A stretch of 64,000 nt of DNA from Pseudomonadota bacterium (GCA_021811235.1 JAJZPG010000007.1:1-64000), one strand, 5' to 3'; positions 41,899-51,649 are shown, counted from the first letter of the stretch. The notes: generated from the letters alone by a model not told the origin. Numbers and translations are program-made.

Positions 41899-42398
41899 AT
41901 ATCAAGCGCTGGTTCAGGCACCTTTTCATGCCGCCGCGGGCATGGCGTCGAGCCTTCCCGCAGGCAACGCTCGCCGCCATCGAGGCGGCGATCCGCGCGT
42001 CCGAAACGCGTCACGGCGGCGAGATCCGCTTCGTCATCGAGAACAGCCTCGCGCCGGGGCAAGTGTGGCGCGGCATGCGTGGCCGCGAACGCGCGCTTGA
42101 CGTGTTTTCCCGCCTGCGCGTATGGGACACCGAGCACAACAGCGGCGTGCTGATCTACCTGCTGCTGGCCGATCACGATATCGAGATCGTCGCCGACCGC
42201 GGCATCGCCGCGCGGGGCGAGCAGGGCGCGTGGGAACAGGTGGCGCAGACGATGGAGGCCGCGTTCCGCGCGGGGGAATTCGAGCGCGGGGCGCTGGCCG
42301 GAATCGGGCGCGTCAGCGATCTGCTGGCTGCGCATTTCCCGCCGACCGGCAATAATCCGGATGAGCTGGCCAACCGGCCCGTGATTTTGGGGAGATGA
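41892..42398 (+). CDS. Second TPM-domain protein, membrane-anchor-less
   Basis: A 168-aa protein with one TPM domain: AIEAAIRASETRHGGEIRFVIE, DVFSRLRVWDTEHNSGVLIYLLLADHDIEIVADRGI. Unlike its neighbour it lacks a signal peptide and membrane helices. The N-terminus is basic (VNIKRWFRHLF). Its start lies inside the end of the first TPM gene. It probably works with LemA and YgcG-type partners at the membrane. Confidence 0.82.
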   Translation: MVNIKRWFRHLFMPPRAWRRAFPQATLAAIEAAIRASETRHGGEIRFVIENSLAPGQVWRGMRGRERALDVFSRLRVWDTEHNSGVLIYLLLADHDIEIVADRGIAARGEQGAWEQVAQTMEAAFRAGEFERGALAGIGRVSDLLAAHFPPTGNNPDELANRPVILGR

Positions 42399-42399
42399 G

Positions 42400-42807
42400 A
42401 TGCAGGCGTATGTGTGGTGGTGGATCCTGGCGGCGGTTCTGGTGGGGGTGGAGCTCACCAGCGGAACCTTTTATCTGCTGGTGTACGGCATCGCCGCGGC
42501 GGCCGCCGGCGTGGCTGCCTGGCTGGGCGCCGGTGTCGTGGTGCAGCTGCTGACGGCGGGCGCGATCGCCGTGCTCGGTACACTGGCGCTGCGCCACTGG
42601 AAACGCAGCACCGCGCATCCGGAAACGTCGGTCCAGGACATGGACATCGGCCAGACCGTGCAGGTCGAGTCGTGGCAGGGCGGCCGCGGCCAGGTCAAGT
42701 ACCGCGGCGCGCTATGGGACGCGGAGGCGGAATCGGCGGCGGTCGACAGCACCCGCCCTCTGTTGATCCGTGCCGTGCGGGGCAATACGCTGGTGCTGGG
42801 CAATTGA
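42400..42807 (+). CDS. NfeD-like membrane protein
   Basis: A 135-aa short NfeD protein: three close membrane helices (~5-65) and a C-terminal OB-fold domain (IGQTVQVESWQGGRGQVKYRGALWDAE). NfeD proteins pair with SPFH proteins in membrane microdomains. The SPFH partner follows 28 bases downstream; the gene starts one base after the TPM gene ends. Confidence 0.87.
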   Translation: MQAYVWWWILAAVLVGVELTSGTFYLLVYGIAAAAAGVAAWLGAGVVVQLLTAGAIAVLGTLALRHWKRSTAHPETSVQDMDIGQTVQVESWQGGRGQVKYRGALWDAEAESAAVDSTRPLLIRAVRGNTLVLGN

Positions 42808-42835
42808 CAAAGAATCAGACAGGGAGAAAAAACAC

Positions 42836-43765
42836 ATGGATATCGTCGCACTGGTCGTTCTCATCGTCATCGGCATCGTCGTCGCCAAGGGCGTGCGCGT
42901 GGTGCCGCAACAGAATGCCTGGGTGGTCGAACGCCTCGGGAAATTCCACGCGGTGCTCGCGCCCGGCCTCAACCTGGTCATCCCTTTCATCGACAACATC
43001 GCCTACAAGCATTCGCTGAAGGAGATCCCGCTCGACGTGCCGAGCCAGGTCTGCATCACCCGCGACAACACCCAGCTCGCGGTCGACGGCATTCTCTACT
43101 TCCAGGTCACCGACCCGAAGATGGCCTCCTACGGGTCGAGCGACTACATCTCGGCCATTTCTCAGCTGGCGCAGACCACGCTGCGCTCGCTGATCGGCCG
43201 CATGGAGATGGACCGCACCTTCGAGGAACGCGAGGAAATCAACCGCGGCGTGGTGATGGCGCTGAACGAAGCCTCGACCAACTGGGGCGTGAAGGTGTTG
43301 CGCTACGAGATCAAGGACCTGACGCCGCCGAAGGACATTCTTCACGCCATGCAGCGGCAGATCACCGCCGAGCGCGAAAAGCGCGCGCTGATCGCCTCAA
43401 GCGAAGGCCGCATGCAGGAACAGATCAATATCGCCACCGGCGAACGCGAAGCCTCGATCCAGCAGTCCGAAGGCGACAAGCAGGCGGCGATCAACGTCGC
43501 GCTGGGCGAGGCCGAGGCGATCAAGGCGATCGCCGCCGCCAACGCCGAGGCCATCGCCCGCGTCGCTCGCGCCATCGAACTGCCGGGCGGCATCCAGGCA
43601 GTGAATCTCAAGGTCGCGGAAAAATACGTCGAGGCCTTCTCCGGCCTCGCCAAGACCGGCAACACCCTGATCGTGCCATCCAACATGGCCGATCTCAGCA
43701 GCTTGATCGCAGGCGCGATGACGGTGGTGAAATCGCAGAACAGCGTGGGCACCACTACCCCCTGA
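42836..43765 (+). CDS. qmcA: SPFH/prohibitin-like protein QmcA
   Basis: A 309-aa paraslipin. One N-terminal membrane helix (IVALVVLIVIGIVVAKG) is followed by the SPFH domain (VVERLGKFHAVLAPGLNLVIPFIDN, DVPSQVCITRDNTQLAVDGILYFQVTD) and a long coiled coil (~170-260), ending in a Gly/Ser-poor tail. It forms membrane-bound rings and is a partner of NfeD; FtsH-type protease control is known for relatives. Placed next to NfeD and TPM proteins. Confidence 0.88.
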   Translation: MDIVALVVLIVIGIVVAKGVRVVPQQNAWVVERLGKFHAVLAPGLNLVIPFIDNIAYKHSLKEIPLDVPSQVCITRDNTQLAVDGILYFQVTDPKMASYGSSDYISAISQLAQTTLRSLIGRMEMDRTFEEREEINRGVVMALNEASTNWGVKVLRYEIKDLTPPKDILHAMQRQITAEREKRALIASSEGRMQEQINIATGEREASIQQSEGDKQAAINVALGEAEAIKAIAAANAEAIARVARAIELPGGIQAVNLKVAEKYVEAFSGLAKTGNTLIVPSNMADLSSLIAGAMTVVKSQNSVGTTTP

Positions 43766-43829
43766 GGCTGCATTTCCCTGGGCATTCCCCCCGGCCGCTG
43801 CGCTGCGGATCGAATGCGACGAGGCGCTG

Positions 43830-44036
43830 GTGCGCATACGCGGCGTACACGGCCTCATCATGCCGGGCAGCATCTTCCCGGTGGCCGAGCTGCGCGGGCC
43901 GGAACCCGAATTCGACCTCGCCGTGCCGGAGCGGGTGCGGCGCGATCTGGAGGACGGCCGCGGAGCGGGGGTGTCGTTCAACGTGTCCGGGCCGGGCATC
44001 GTCAATGCCCGCGTCAACGACAAGCCGATGCAGTAG
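43830..44036 (+). CDS. Short hypothetical ORF
   Basis: A 68-codon frame (GTG start; the frame stays open further upstream) reading VHGLIMPGSIFPVAEL and GVSFNVSGPGIVNARVNDKP. Composition looks protein-like but I recognise no family. No convincing ribosome site is seen. It lies between qmcA and a broken EAL gene, so it could itself be a remnant. Confidence 0.3.
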   Translation: MRIRGVHGLIMPGSIFPVAELRGPEPEFDLAVPERVRRDLEDGRGAGVSFNVSGPGIVNARVNDKPMQ

Positions 44037-44070
44037 GCCTTTTTGCGGTCATCCTGCAAGCTGGTGCCGG

Positions 44071-44331
44071 GATGACGGAAACCTCGCTCATCACCCAGAT
44101 CGCCCAGGCCTCGGCCAATCTCAACCGGTTGCGCAAGGCCGGTTTCATCATCGCGCTCGACGATTTCGGCAGCGGCCATTCCTGCGCTATCCGGCGCGTC
44201 TGATCAAGGACGCGGGCTACCCGCTAGTGGCCGAGGAGATCGAGACCGAGGCCCTGCTGCAACGGGTCGCCGCGGCCGGTTTCTCGCATGCCCAGGGCTT
44301 TCATATCGGCCGTCCCGCCGCGCTGGCCTGA
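44071..44331 (+). pseudogene. EAL-domain (c-di-GMP phosphodiesterase) remnant
   Basis: One frame reads LITQIAQASANLNRLRKAGF then IALDDFGSGHS, the DDFG motif of EAL domains. After a frame change the text continues VAEEIETEALLQRVAAAGFSHAQGFHIGRP, the C-terminal EAL signature. The segment between them is missing, as is the N-terminus with the EAL motif. It is a relic of a c-di-GMP phosphodiesterase gene. Confidence 0.75.
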
Positions 44332-44348
44332 GCGGCGTTGAGCGCGGC

Positions 44349-45566
44349 TCAGTGCACCACGTCGTGGCGGTGGCGTAGCCAGATCGCCGTCATCACGCTG
44401 CTGATGAACAGGCCGAACACCCAGATGATGGTGTGGATGTGCCAGTCCGCGCGCACCATCAGGGCGTAGGCGCCGGTCAGCAGCAGGATGCTGATGTTTT
44501 CGTTGAAATTCTGCTGGGCGATGGAGTGGCCCGCGCCCATCAGCAGGTGGCCGCGGTGTTGCAGCAGGGCGTTCATCGGCACCACGAAGTAGCCCGCCAG
44601 GATACCCGCCAGCATCAGCAGGAGCAGCGCGGGGACGAGGCTTTCCACCCAGATCAGCGCGATCGGCACGAACCCCAGGATGATGCCGGCGGGCAGCACG
44701 CCGATGGCACTCTGCAGACGCACGAACTTACCGGCCAGTACCGAGCCGACGGCGATGCCGAGCGCGGTGGCCGCGGTCAGCTGGGTGGCCTGGTCGAGGC
44801 CGTATTTCAGGTTGAGCGCGGCCCACGCGATGATGAGCAGGCGCAGGGTGGCGCCGACGCCCCAGAACAGCGTGGTGACGGCGAGCGAAACCTGGCCCAG
44901 CGGGTCGCGCCACAACAGGACGAAGCTGTGCCAGAAGTCGTGCAGGATGAACAGCGGCGACTTGCTCGGCAGGGTGTGATCGATCGGCAGGCGCGGAATG
45001 AACAGGTTGGCGACGGCGGCGGCGAAGTAAAGACTCGTGATGGCGACGATGGCGAACTTGGGCGCGATCAGCACACCGTCCAGGCCTGCGCTGGCGAGGA
45101 TGCCTTCGGCCAGTTGCGGGTTGATGAGCGCCCCGCCGATGATGGCGCCGAGCACGATGGCTGCGACGGTGGTGCCTTCCACCCAGCTGTTGGCGACGAC
45201 GAGTTTTTCGGGCGGCAGCAGCTCGGTGAGGATGCCGTACTTGGCGGGCGAATACATGGCGGCGCCGATGCCGACGATGGCGTAGGCCAGCAGGGGGTGC
45301 AGCCCGGCCAGCATGACGAGGCAACCGGCGAACTTGACCGTGTTGGCGATGAGCATGACGCGCCCCTTGGGCAGGGCGTCGGCGAACGGTCCCACCAGCG
45401 GGGCCAGCACGATGTAGGCGATGACGAAGACGGTCTGCAGCAGCGGCGAATGCCATTCCGGTGCGGAGAAGAACACCAGCAGGCCGATGGCGGCGAACAG
45501 CAGCGCGTTGTCAGCCAATGCGGACAGGAACTGCGCCAGCAGGATGGTGTAGAACGCGCGGTTCAA
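44349..45566 (-). CDS. lplT: Lysophospholipid transporter LplT-like MFS protein
   Basis: A 405-aa major-facilitator protein with about 12 helices. NRAFYTILLAQFLSALADNALLFAAI at the N-terminus, APLVGPFADALPKGRVMLIAN and GAAMYSPAKYGILTELLPPE are typical of LplT, which flips lysophospholipids inward for re-acylation. No Aas acyltransferase gene is adjacent. It is divergent from the LysR gene; 45567-45724 is the shared intergenic space. Confidence 0.88.
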   Translation of the reverse strand: MNRAFYTILLAQFLSALADNALLFAAIGLLVFFSAPEWHSPLLQTVFVIAYIVLAPLVGPFADALPKGRVMLIANTVKFAGCLVMLAGLHPLLAYAIVGIGAAMYSPAKYGILTELLPPEKLVVANSWVEGTTVAAIVLGAIIGGALINPQLAEGILASAGLDGVLIAPKFAIVAITSLYFAAAVANLFIPRLPIDHTLPSKSPLFILHDFWHSFVLLWRDPLGQVSLAVTTLFWGVGATLRLLIIAWAALNLKYGLDQATQLTAATALGIAVGSVLAGKFVRLQSAIGVLPAGIILGFVPIALIWVESLVPALLLLMLAGILAGYFVVPMNALLQHRGHLLMGAGHSIAQQNFNENISILLLTGAYALMVRADWHIHTIIWVFGLFISSVMTAIWLRHRHDVVH

Positions 45567-45724
45567 GAGAGGGTCCGGATCAGCTTCGGCGGTGCGCTGT
45601 GCAGGGGCGGCGGCGGGGCATCCGGGAAAGCCCAGAAATTACAACGACTTGATGACGGGAAGGTTTCAACACGGGCGGGTTTGTGGTTGAATAAAAATCT
45701 TTTCTGACCCAGGGGCGGGGATTA

Positions 45725-46669
45725 ATGGCCGACCGCAGACTTCAAGTATTCTACACCGTCGCCAAGCAGCTCAGCTTCACCAAAGCCGCCGATATCCTCT
45801 ACATGACGCAGCCGGCGGTGACCTTCCAGGTCAAGCAGCTGGAAGAGCACTTCAACACGCGACTGTTCGAGCGCAGCCACGGCAAGATTTCGCTGACGCC
45901 TGCCGGCGACCTCGTGCTCGGCTATGCCGAACGCATCCTGGCGCTGACCGGCGAGATGGAAGCACGCGTCGGCGAACTGACCGGACAGGTGACCGGCCCG
46001 CTGATGATCGGTGCCTCGACCACCATCGCCGAATACCAGCTGCCGCGCATCCTGGGCGAGTTCAAGGAACGCTTCCCGCAGGTGCAGGCGCGGCTCACCG
46101 TGGCCAACTCCGAAACCGTCGCCGCCAAGGTGGCCGATCATTCGCTCGACGTCGGCCTGATCGAGGCGCCGTCGCACAATTCCAACCTGACCACGCTGGC
46201 CTGCTGCGAAGACGAGCTGGTGATGATCTGTTCGCCGAACCATGCGCTGGCGTCGCGTTCCAGCGTCACCGCGCGCGACATCGTCGAGCAGCCCTACGTG
46301 TCGCGCGAGCATGGCTCCGGCACGCGCGAGGTGGTGGACGATTTCTTCAAGAACAACGGCGTCAACCCGGACGACCTGCACATCGAAATGGAGCTCGGCA
46401 GCCGTGAGGCGATCAAGGGCGCGGTCGAGGCCGGATTGGGCGTCGCGATCATGTCGGCGTCCACCGTCACCAAGGAAGTGCAGCTCGGCACGCTTGTCGC
46501 GGTGCCCCTGACGCCGCGCCTGACGCGCGAGTTGTCCATGGTCTATGCGCCGGAAAAATTCCGCAGCAAGCTGCTCGACGCCTTCATCAGCTTCGTCGAG
46601 AACAAGTTCCAGCAGTGCAACCTGGACGTCATCCCGATGAAACGCCCGCACAAGGGGCGCGGCCGCTGA
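45725..46669 (+). CDS. LysR-family transcriptional regulator
   Basis: A 314-aa LysR regulator: helix-turn-helix at ~1-60 (LQVFYTVAKQLSFTKAADILYMTQPAVTFQVKQLE), then a periplasmic-binding-like effector domain (~90-300; GPLMIGASTTIAEYQLPRIL). The effector domain resembles the CysB/CbbR branch that senses small anions or metabolites, but the ligand cannot be told. It is divergent from lplT and overlaps a small downstream gene by one base. Confidence 0.85.
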   Translation: MADRRLQVFYTVAKQLSFTKAADILYMTQPAVTFQVKQLEEHFNTRLFERSHGKISLTPAGDLVLGYAERILALTGEMEARVGELTGQVTGPLMIGASTTIAEYQLPRILGEFKERFPQVQARLTVANSETVAAKVADHSLDVGLIEAPSHNSNLTTLACCEDELVMICSPNHALASRSSVTARDIVEQPYVSREHGSGTREVVDDFFKNNGVNPDDLHIEMELGSREAIKGAVEAGLGVAIMSASTVTKEVQLGTLVAVPLTPRLTRELSMVYAPEKFRSKLLDAFISFVENKFQQCNLDVIPMKRPHKGRGR

Positions 46670-47034
46670 TGCGCGACAGCAAGCGCCTGCTGTCGATCTT
46701 CCGGGCACTCTCGGAATCCCGGCAGCAGGCCTTGCTCGATTACGCCGAGTTCCTGGCTGCCAAGGAGGGGGGCGAGCCGGCCGCCGAGGCGCCCGCCGAA
46801 CCGTTGCCGATCCCGCGTCCCGAGCAGGAAAATGTGGTGAAGGCGATCCAGCGCCTGATGCAGACTTACCCCATGCTGGAGCGCAACCGGATTTTCCACG
46901 AAGCCTCGGCGCAGATGACGCGCCACCTGATCCACGGCGTGACGGCGTCCGAAGCCATCGACGAACTGGAGCGGATTTTCGCGCGCCACTACGAGCTGCA
47001 CGTCGAAGCTCGAAACCAGGATACGCAGGCCTAA
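46669..47034 (+). CDS. Small helical protein of unknown function
   Basis: A 121-aa protein, largely alpha-helical (LSIFRALSESRQQALLDYAEFLAAKE, then ENVVKAIQRLMQTYPMLERNRIFHEAS) with a Pro/Glu-rich linker. The N-terminal helix resembles DUF2281-like segments. No membrane helices or cysteines. It shares a base with the LysR stop, so it is probably co-translated, and may assist that regulator. Convergent 3' end with the DUF2007 gene. Confidence 0.7.
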   Translation: MRDSKRLLSIFRALSESRQQALLDYAEFLAAKEGGEPAAEAPAEPLPIPRPEQENVVKAIQRLMQTYPMLERNRIFHEASAQMTRHLIHGVTASEAIDELERIFARHYELHVEARNQDTQA

Positions 47035-47339
47035 TCCGGCAGCGCGCCGCCGCACTGCCAGCAACTCAGGAAGTTGCCCGGATTCGTCTCGCCACAGCGC
47101 GGGCAGGCTTTTTCTCCGCGCGTGGGCGCATTCGACAAGGCTGCCAGGGCCTCCCGTGCCCGTGCCTCCTGCGTATCGTCGTCTATCCAGATTTCGGGCT
47201 GGGCCTGCATGAACGGCACTTCGCCCAGCGCGCCGGCTGCATTGGCGTTGAGGATGCGGGTGGCGATGCCGAGGCTGGACAAGGCGTCGGCTGCGAGTTG
47301 GGCGTCGAGCAGGGTGGGGGCGATGTGGACCCGTTTCAT
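47031..47339 (-). CDS. DUF2007 domain plus zinc-ribbon protein
   Basis: A 102-aa protein. Residues ~1-70 are a DUF2007-type domain (TLLDAQLAADALSSLGIATRILNANA, PEIWIDDDTQEARAREAL). Residues ~78-100 are a zinc ribbon, CPRCGETNPGNFLSCWQCG. Often annotated as putative signal-transducing proteins without experimental role. It lies 16 bases downstream of the Fur-family gene on the same strand. Confidence 0.78.
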   Translation of the reverse strand: MKRVHIAPTLLDAQLAADALSSLGIATRILNANAAGALGEVPFMQAQPEIWIDDDTQEARAREALAALSNAPTRGEKACPRCGETNPGNFLSCWQCGGALPD

Positions 47340-47355
47340 CGACGGGCGAAAGAGA

Positions 47356-47766
47356 TTACGCCTTGCGGCGGACGCGCACGATCAGGTCGATCCCCTCGGT
47401 CACCATCCCGTCCGGCAGCGGCGGCAGGCCGGAAATCTGCACGTGCGACGCGTCGATATCCGACAGATGGCCGGTATCGATTTCGTAGAGGTGGTGATGC
47501 GGGCTGGTGTTGGGATCGAAGAACACCTTGCTGGGGTCGACGATCACCTCGCGTACCAGGCCCTTTTCGAGGAACAGCTTGAGCGTGTTGTAGACCGTGG
47601 CTTTGGAAGTTTCGGAGTGGCGGGTATTGACGATCGCCATCACCTGGTCGGCCGACAGGTGCTCCTGGCGCGAAAACAGCGCGTGCGCGATCTCGATCCG
47701 CTGGTGGGTCGGATTGATGTCGTGGCTGCGCAGCAGGCTGGCCATGTTGTCGCGCGTGTAATGCAT
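47356..47766 (-). CDS. Fur-family repressor, Irr/PerR-like
   Basis: About 136 aa: winged helix (INPTHQRIEIAHALF, HSETSKATVYNTLKLFLEKGLVREV) and dimerisation domain with DPSKVFFDPNTSPHHHLYE. No cysteines of the usual structural zinc site (CxxC pairs) are present, and the HHH motif matches Irr-type members. It may sense peroxide or haem/iron status. I chose the methionine at 47766, because the ATG seven codons earlier lies in an AT-rich stretch (TGATTATCA) that looks like an operator. Confidence 0.8.
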   Translation of the reverse strand: MHYTRDNMASLLRSHDINPTHQRIEIAHALFSRQEHLSADQVMAIVNTRHSETSKATVYNTLKLFLEKGLVREVIVDPSKVFFDPNTSPHHHLYEIDTGHLSDIDASHVQISGLPPLPDGMVTEGIDLIVRVRRKA

Positions 47767-47919
47767 GCACCCTATGATAATCACCAATCTGGACTTTGTC
47801 TAATATCCGGAACAGGTATGAAAATCGCTCGGAACCCCCCGGCGGGGCACGGAAAATCGCCAAAAGCCGGTACAATTCTACCCAGTCATTTGCCCCATCC
47901 TTTGTGAAGCAGGAATCCC

Positions 47920-49224
47920 GTGGTTACGCTCACCCGCCTTGATAGCGCGCAGCCTGATTTTCAGGCGCGCCTCGCCCGCCTGTTGCAATTCGACGACGCC
48001 ACCGACGCTTCGATCGAGCAGACGGTCGCGGCGATCCTGCACGACGTGAAGACGCGCGGCGACGCCGCGGTGCTCGAATACACCGAACGCTTCGACCGCC
48101 TCAAGGCTGACTCGCTGGCCAGCCTGGAGCTGAAGCCGGCCCAATTGCAGGCCGCGCTCGACGCCTTGCCCGCCGACACCCGGCAGGCGCTGGAAGCCGC
48201 GGCGGAACGCGTGCGGCGCTATCACGAGAAGCAGGTCCAGGGCTCGTGGAGCTACACCGAGGACGACGGCACCGTGCTGGGACAGCAGGTCACCCCGCTC
48301 GATCGCGTCGGCCTCTACGTGCCGGGCGGCAAGGCCGCGTATCCGTCGTCGGTGCTGATGAACGCGATCCCTGCCAAGGTGGCGGGGGTGGGCGAACTCA
48401 TCATGGTGGTGCCGACTCCGGGGGGCGAACAGAACCCGCTGGTGCTGGCGGCCGCGGCGATCGCCGGTGTCGACCGGGTGTTCACCATCGGCGGCGCGCA
48501 GGCGGTGGCGGCGCTGGCTTACGGTACCGCGACCGTGCCGCAGGTGGACAAGATCGTCGGCCCCGGCAATGCTTACGTGGCAGCGGCCAAGCGCCGCGTG
48601 TTCGGCACCGTCGGCATCGACATGATTGCCGGACCGTCCGAAATCCTGGTGATCGCCGACGGCAGCACGCCGCCGGAATGGGTGGCGATGGACCTGTTCT
48701 CGCAGGCCGAGCACGACGAGCTGGCGCAGTCGATCCTGCTGTCGCCCGACGCGGCCTATCTCGACGCGGTCGCGGCAGCGATCGACAAGCTGATCGAAGA
48801 GATGCCGCGCAGCGAAGTGATCCGCACCTCGCTCACCAACCGTGGTGCGCTGATCAAGACGCGCGACCTCGACGACGCGGCGGCGATCTCCAACACCATC
48901 GCGCCGGAACACCTCGAAGTCTCGGTGGCCGACCCCGACGCGCTGCTGCCCAAGCTGCGCCACGCCGGCGCGATCTTCATGGGCAAGCACACCTGCGAGG
49001 CGCTGGGCGACTACTGTGCCGGGCCGAACCACGTGCTGCCGACCTCGCGCACCGCGCGCTTCTCCTCGCCGCTGGGGGTGTACGACTTCCAGAAGCGCAG
49101 CAGCCTGATCCATGTTTCGCAGGCCGGCGCGCAGACGCTGGGGCGGATCGCCGCCACGCTCGCCTATGGCGAAGGCCTGCAGGCGCACGCGCGTTCCGCC
49201 GAGTATCGCCTGACGCACAAATGA
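47920..49224 (+). CDS. hisD: Histidinol dehydrogenase
   Basis: A 434-aa zinc enzyme for the last two steps of histidine synthesis (histidinol to histidine with 2 NAD). [59 protein letters not shown] and [11 protein letters not shown] are conserved; catalytic EH is in APEHLE. First gene of the his run. No ATP phosphoribosyltransferase gene (hisG) is present in the window upstream. Confidence 0.95.
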   Translation: MVTLTRLDSAQPDFQARLARLLQFDDATDASIEQTVAAILHDVKTRGDAAVLEYTERFDRLKADSLASLELKPAQLQAALDALPADTRQALEAAAERVRRYHEKQVQGSWSYTEDDGTVLGQQVTPLDRVGLYVPGGKAAYPSSVLMNAIPAKVAGVGELIMVVPTPGGEQNPLVLAAAAIAGVDRVFTIGGAQAVAALAYGTATVPQVDKIVGPGNAYVAAAKRRVFGTVGIDMIAGPSEILVIADGSTPPEWVAMDLFSQAEHDELAQSILLSPDAAYLDAVAAAIDKLIEEMPRSEVIRTSLTNRGALIKTRDLDDAAAISNTIAPEHLEVSVADPDALLPKLRHAGAIFMGKHTCEALGDYCAGPNHVLPTSRTARFSSPLGVYDFQKRSSLIHVSQAGAQTLGRIAATLAYGEGLQAHARSAEYRLTHK

Positions 49225-49237
49225 GCCGGCTATTCCA

Positions 49238-50296
49238 ATGAGCCAATATTGGAGCGCCGTGGTGCACGGCCTGACACCCTACGTGCCGGGCGAACAGCCC
49301 AAGCTGGCCAACCTGGTCAAGCTCAACACCAACGAGAATCCCTACGGGCCGAGCCCGAAGGTGCTCGACGCGGTGCGTGCGGAAGCGGCCGACACGCTGC
49401 GACTGTATCCGGACCCCAATTCCGACCGCCTGCGTGCGGGCATCGCTGCCTATCACGGCGTGACTAGCGAGCAGGTGTTCGTCGGCAACGGCTCGGACGA
49501 GGTGCTGGCGCATGCCTTCATGGCACTCCTGAAGCACGACCGGCCGATCCTGTTCCCGGACATCACCTACAGCTTCTATCCGGTGTACTGCGGCCTGTAC
49601 GAGATCGCCCACCGCGCGATTCCGCTCACCGAGGCGTTCGAGATCCAGGTCGACGACTACCTCGTGCCCAACGGCGGGGTGATCTTCCCCAATCCCAACG
49701 CGCCGACCGGGCGCCTGTTGGGGCTGGGCGAGGTCGAGCGCCTGCTCGCCGGCAATGCAGGCTCGGTGGTGGTGATCGACGAGGCCTACATCGACTTCGG
49801 CGGCGAGTCGGCGGTGGGGCTGGTGGCACGCTACCCGCAGCTGCTGGTTGTCCGCACCCTGTCGAAATCGCACGCGCTGGCTGGCCTGCGCGTCGGCTAC
49901 GCCATCGGCCAGCCGCATCTGATCGAAGCGCTCAACCGGGTGAAGGACAGCTTCAATTCCTATCCGCTCGACCGCTTCGCCCAGGCCGGCGCACTGGCGT
50001 CGATGGAAGACCATGTCTACTTCGAGTCGATCTGTGCGAAGGTCGTGGCCACGCGCAGCCGCCTGGTGGCAGAAATGGAAAGCCTCGGCTTCGAGGTGCT
50101 GCCGTCCGCTGCCAACTTCATCTTCGCCCGCCACCCCGCGCACGACGGCGCGGCACTGGCCGCGAGCCTGCGTGAACGCAGCATCATCGTGCGGCATTTC
50201 AGGAACCCCGCCCGCATCGCGCCGTTTTTGCGCATCACGGTCGGCACCGATGCGCAGTGCGATGCGCTCGTCGACGCCTTGAAAGCGCTGTGCTGA
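49238..50296 (+). CDS. hisC: Histidinol-phosphate aminotransferase
   Basis: A 352-aa class I/II PLP aminotransferase. [32 protein letters not shown] and the PLP lysine in [16 protein letters not shown] are all present. It converts imidazole-acetol phosphate to histidinol phosphate. Thirteen bases after hisD, in the same operon. Confidence 0.94.
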   Translation: MSQYWSAVVHGLTPYVPGEQPKLANLVKLNTNENPYGPSPKVLDAVRAEAADTLRLYPDPNSDRLRAGIAAYHGVTSEQVFVGNGSDEVLAHAFMALLKHDRPILFPDITYSFYPVYCGLYEIAHRAIPLTEAFEIQVDDYLVPNGGVIFPNPNAPTGRLLGLGEVERLLAGNAGSVVVIDEAYIDFGGESAVGLVARYPQLLVVRTLSKSHALAGLRVGYAIGQPHLIEALNRVKDSFNSYPLDRFAQAGALASMEDHVYFESICAKVVATRSRLVAEMESLGFEVLPSAANFIFARHPAHDGAALAASLRERSIIVRHFRNPARIAPFLRITVGTDAQCDALVDALKALC

Positions 50297-50346
50297 AAAC
50301 GAGTGTGGCCTGCTAGAATCCTTTTACAGCCTTATATTCCGACGCC

Positions 50347-50934
50347 ATGCGCACCGCACAAGTCAGCCGCAACACCCTTGAAACCCAGATCACGGTCAGT
50401 CTTAACCTCGACGGCACGGGGGTGTCCAAGCTCGCCACCGGTGTGCCCTTCCTCGACCACATGCTCGACCAGATCGCGCGTCATGGCCTGATCGACCTCG
50501 ACATTGAGGCCCGCGGCGACCTGCACATCGATGCCCACCACACGGTGGAGGACACAGGCATCACGCTGGGGCAGGCTTTCGCCCAGGCGCTCGGCGACAA
50601 GAAGGGGATCCGCCGCTACGGCCACGCCTACGTGCCGCTCGACGAGGCGCTGTCGCGCGTGGTGGTCGACCTGTCGGGGCGCCCCGGCCTGGAGTATCAC
50701 GTCGACTACACCCGCGCGCGCATCGGCGAGTTCGACGTCGATCTGTTCCTCGAATTCTTCCGCGGCTTCGTCAACCACGCTGCGGTGACGCTGCACATCG
50801 ACAATCTGCGCGGCATCAACGCGCACCACCAGGCCGAGACGGTCTTCAAGGCCTTCGGCCGTGCGCTGCGCATGGCGGTTGAGGCCGACCCGCGCATGGG
50901 CGACGCGCTGCCTTCCACGAAAGGCGCACTATGA
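50347..50934 (+). CDS. hisB: Imidazoleglycerol-phosphate dehydratase
   Basis: A 195-aa single-function HisB (no N-terminal phosphatase half). Metal-site motifs [15 protein letters not shown] and [19 protein letters not shown] are present, as is [10 protein letters not shown]. It catalyses the sixth step of histidine synthesis. A separate histidinol phosphatase is needed, and none is seen here. Confidence 0.95.
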   Translation: MRTAQVSRNTLETQITVSLNLDGTGVSKLATGVPFLDHMLDQIARHGLIDLDIEARGDLHIDAHHTVEDTGITLGQAFAQALGDKKGIRRYGHAYVPLDEALSRVVVDLSGRPGLEYHVDYTRARIGEFDVDLFLEFFRGFVNHAAVTLHIDNLRGINAHHQAETVFKAFGRALRMAVEADPRMGDALPSTKGAL

Positions 50935-50962
50935 ACGCACCGCGGATCATGGGAGTTGCGCA

Positions 50963-51649
50963 GTGAGCATCGACATCGCCGTCATCGACTACGGCATGGG
51001 CAACCTGCGCTCGGTGTCCAAGGCCATCGAGCACGTCGCGCCGGCCGCGAATGTGGTGGTCACGTCCGATCCGGCGGTGATTGCGGCAGCCGCTCGCGTG
51101 GTGTTTCCGGGACAGGGCGCCGCGCGCGATTGCATGCGCGAGATCGACGCGCGTGGCCTGCGCCAGGTGATCGTCGACGCGGCCCGCAGCAAACCCTTCC
51201 TCGGCATCTGCATGGGCATGCAGGTGCTGTTCGAACACAGCGAGGAGGGCGACACGGCCTGCCTCGGCATCCTGCAAGGCACCGTGCAGCGTTTCCCGCA
51301 CGAGGCGATGCACGACGACAAGGGCAACAAGCTCAAGGTGCCGCACATGGGCTGGAACAACGTCCATCAGGCGATGCCGCACCCGCTATGGGTGGGGATC
51401 GAAGAGGGCGAGCGCTTCTACTTCGTCCACAGCTATTTCGTGCAGCCGACCACCCCCGACGTGATCGCCGGCTTCTCGCATTACCCCTTCCCATTCACCT
51501 GCGCCGTGGCGTCGGGGAACATCTTCGCCGTGCAGTTCCATCCGGAAAAAAGCCAGAATGCCGGACTGGCGCTGTTGGGCAATTTCGTAACCTGGAATCC
51601 GGGTGAACACGCCTCCGCCTGTGATATGTCCGGCGCAACCTGCGCCTAA
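50963..51649 (+). CDS. hisH: Imidazole glycerol-phosphate synthase, glutaminase subunit
   Basis: A 228-aa GATase1 subunit that makes ammonia for HisF. Catalytic Cys in GICMGMQ, His and Glu in VQFHPEKS, and the oxyanion region FPGQGAARDCM. The start is GTG at 50963 (VSIDIAVIDYGMGNL). The C-terminus carries about 15 extra residues with two cysteines (ASACDMSGATCA). Confidence 0.94.
   Translation: MSIDIAVIDYGMGNLRSVSKAIEHVAPAANVVVTSDPAVIAAAARVVFPGQGAARDCMREIDARGLRQVIVDAARSKPFLGICMGMQVLFEHSEEGDTACLGILQGTVQRFPHEAMHDDKGNKLKVPHMGWNNVHQAMPHPLWVGIEEGERFYFVHSYFVQPTTPDVIAGFSHYPFPFTCAVASGNIFAVQFHPEKSQNAGLALLGNFVTWNPGEHASACDMSGATCA

Noticed and set aside
44433-45707. A 424-codon plus-strand frame
   Set aside because: Antisense to lplT, with Gln/Asp/Arg-rich shadow composition.
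50303-50346. Extra promoter or gene between hisC and hisB
   Set aside because: The 50-base gap has a TAGAATCCTTTTA stretch but no convincing -35/-10 pair or reading frame.
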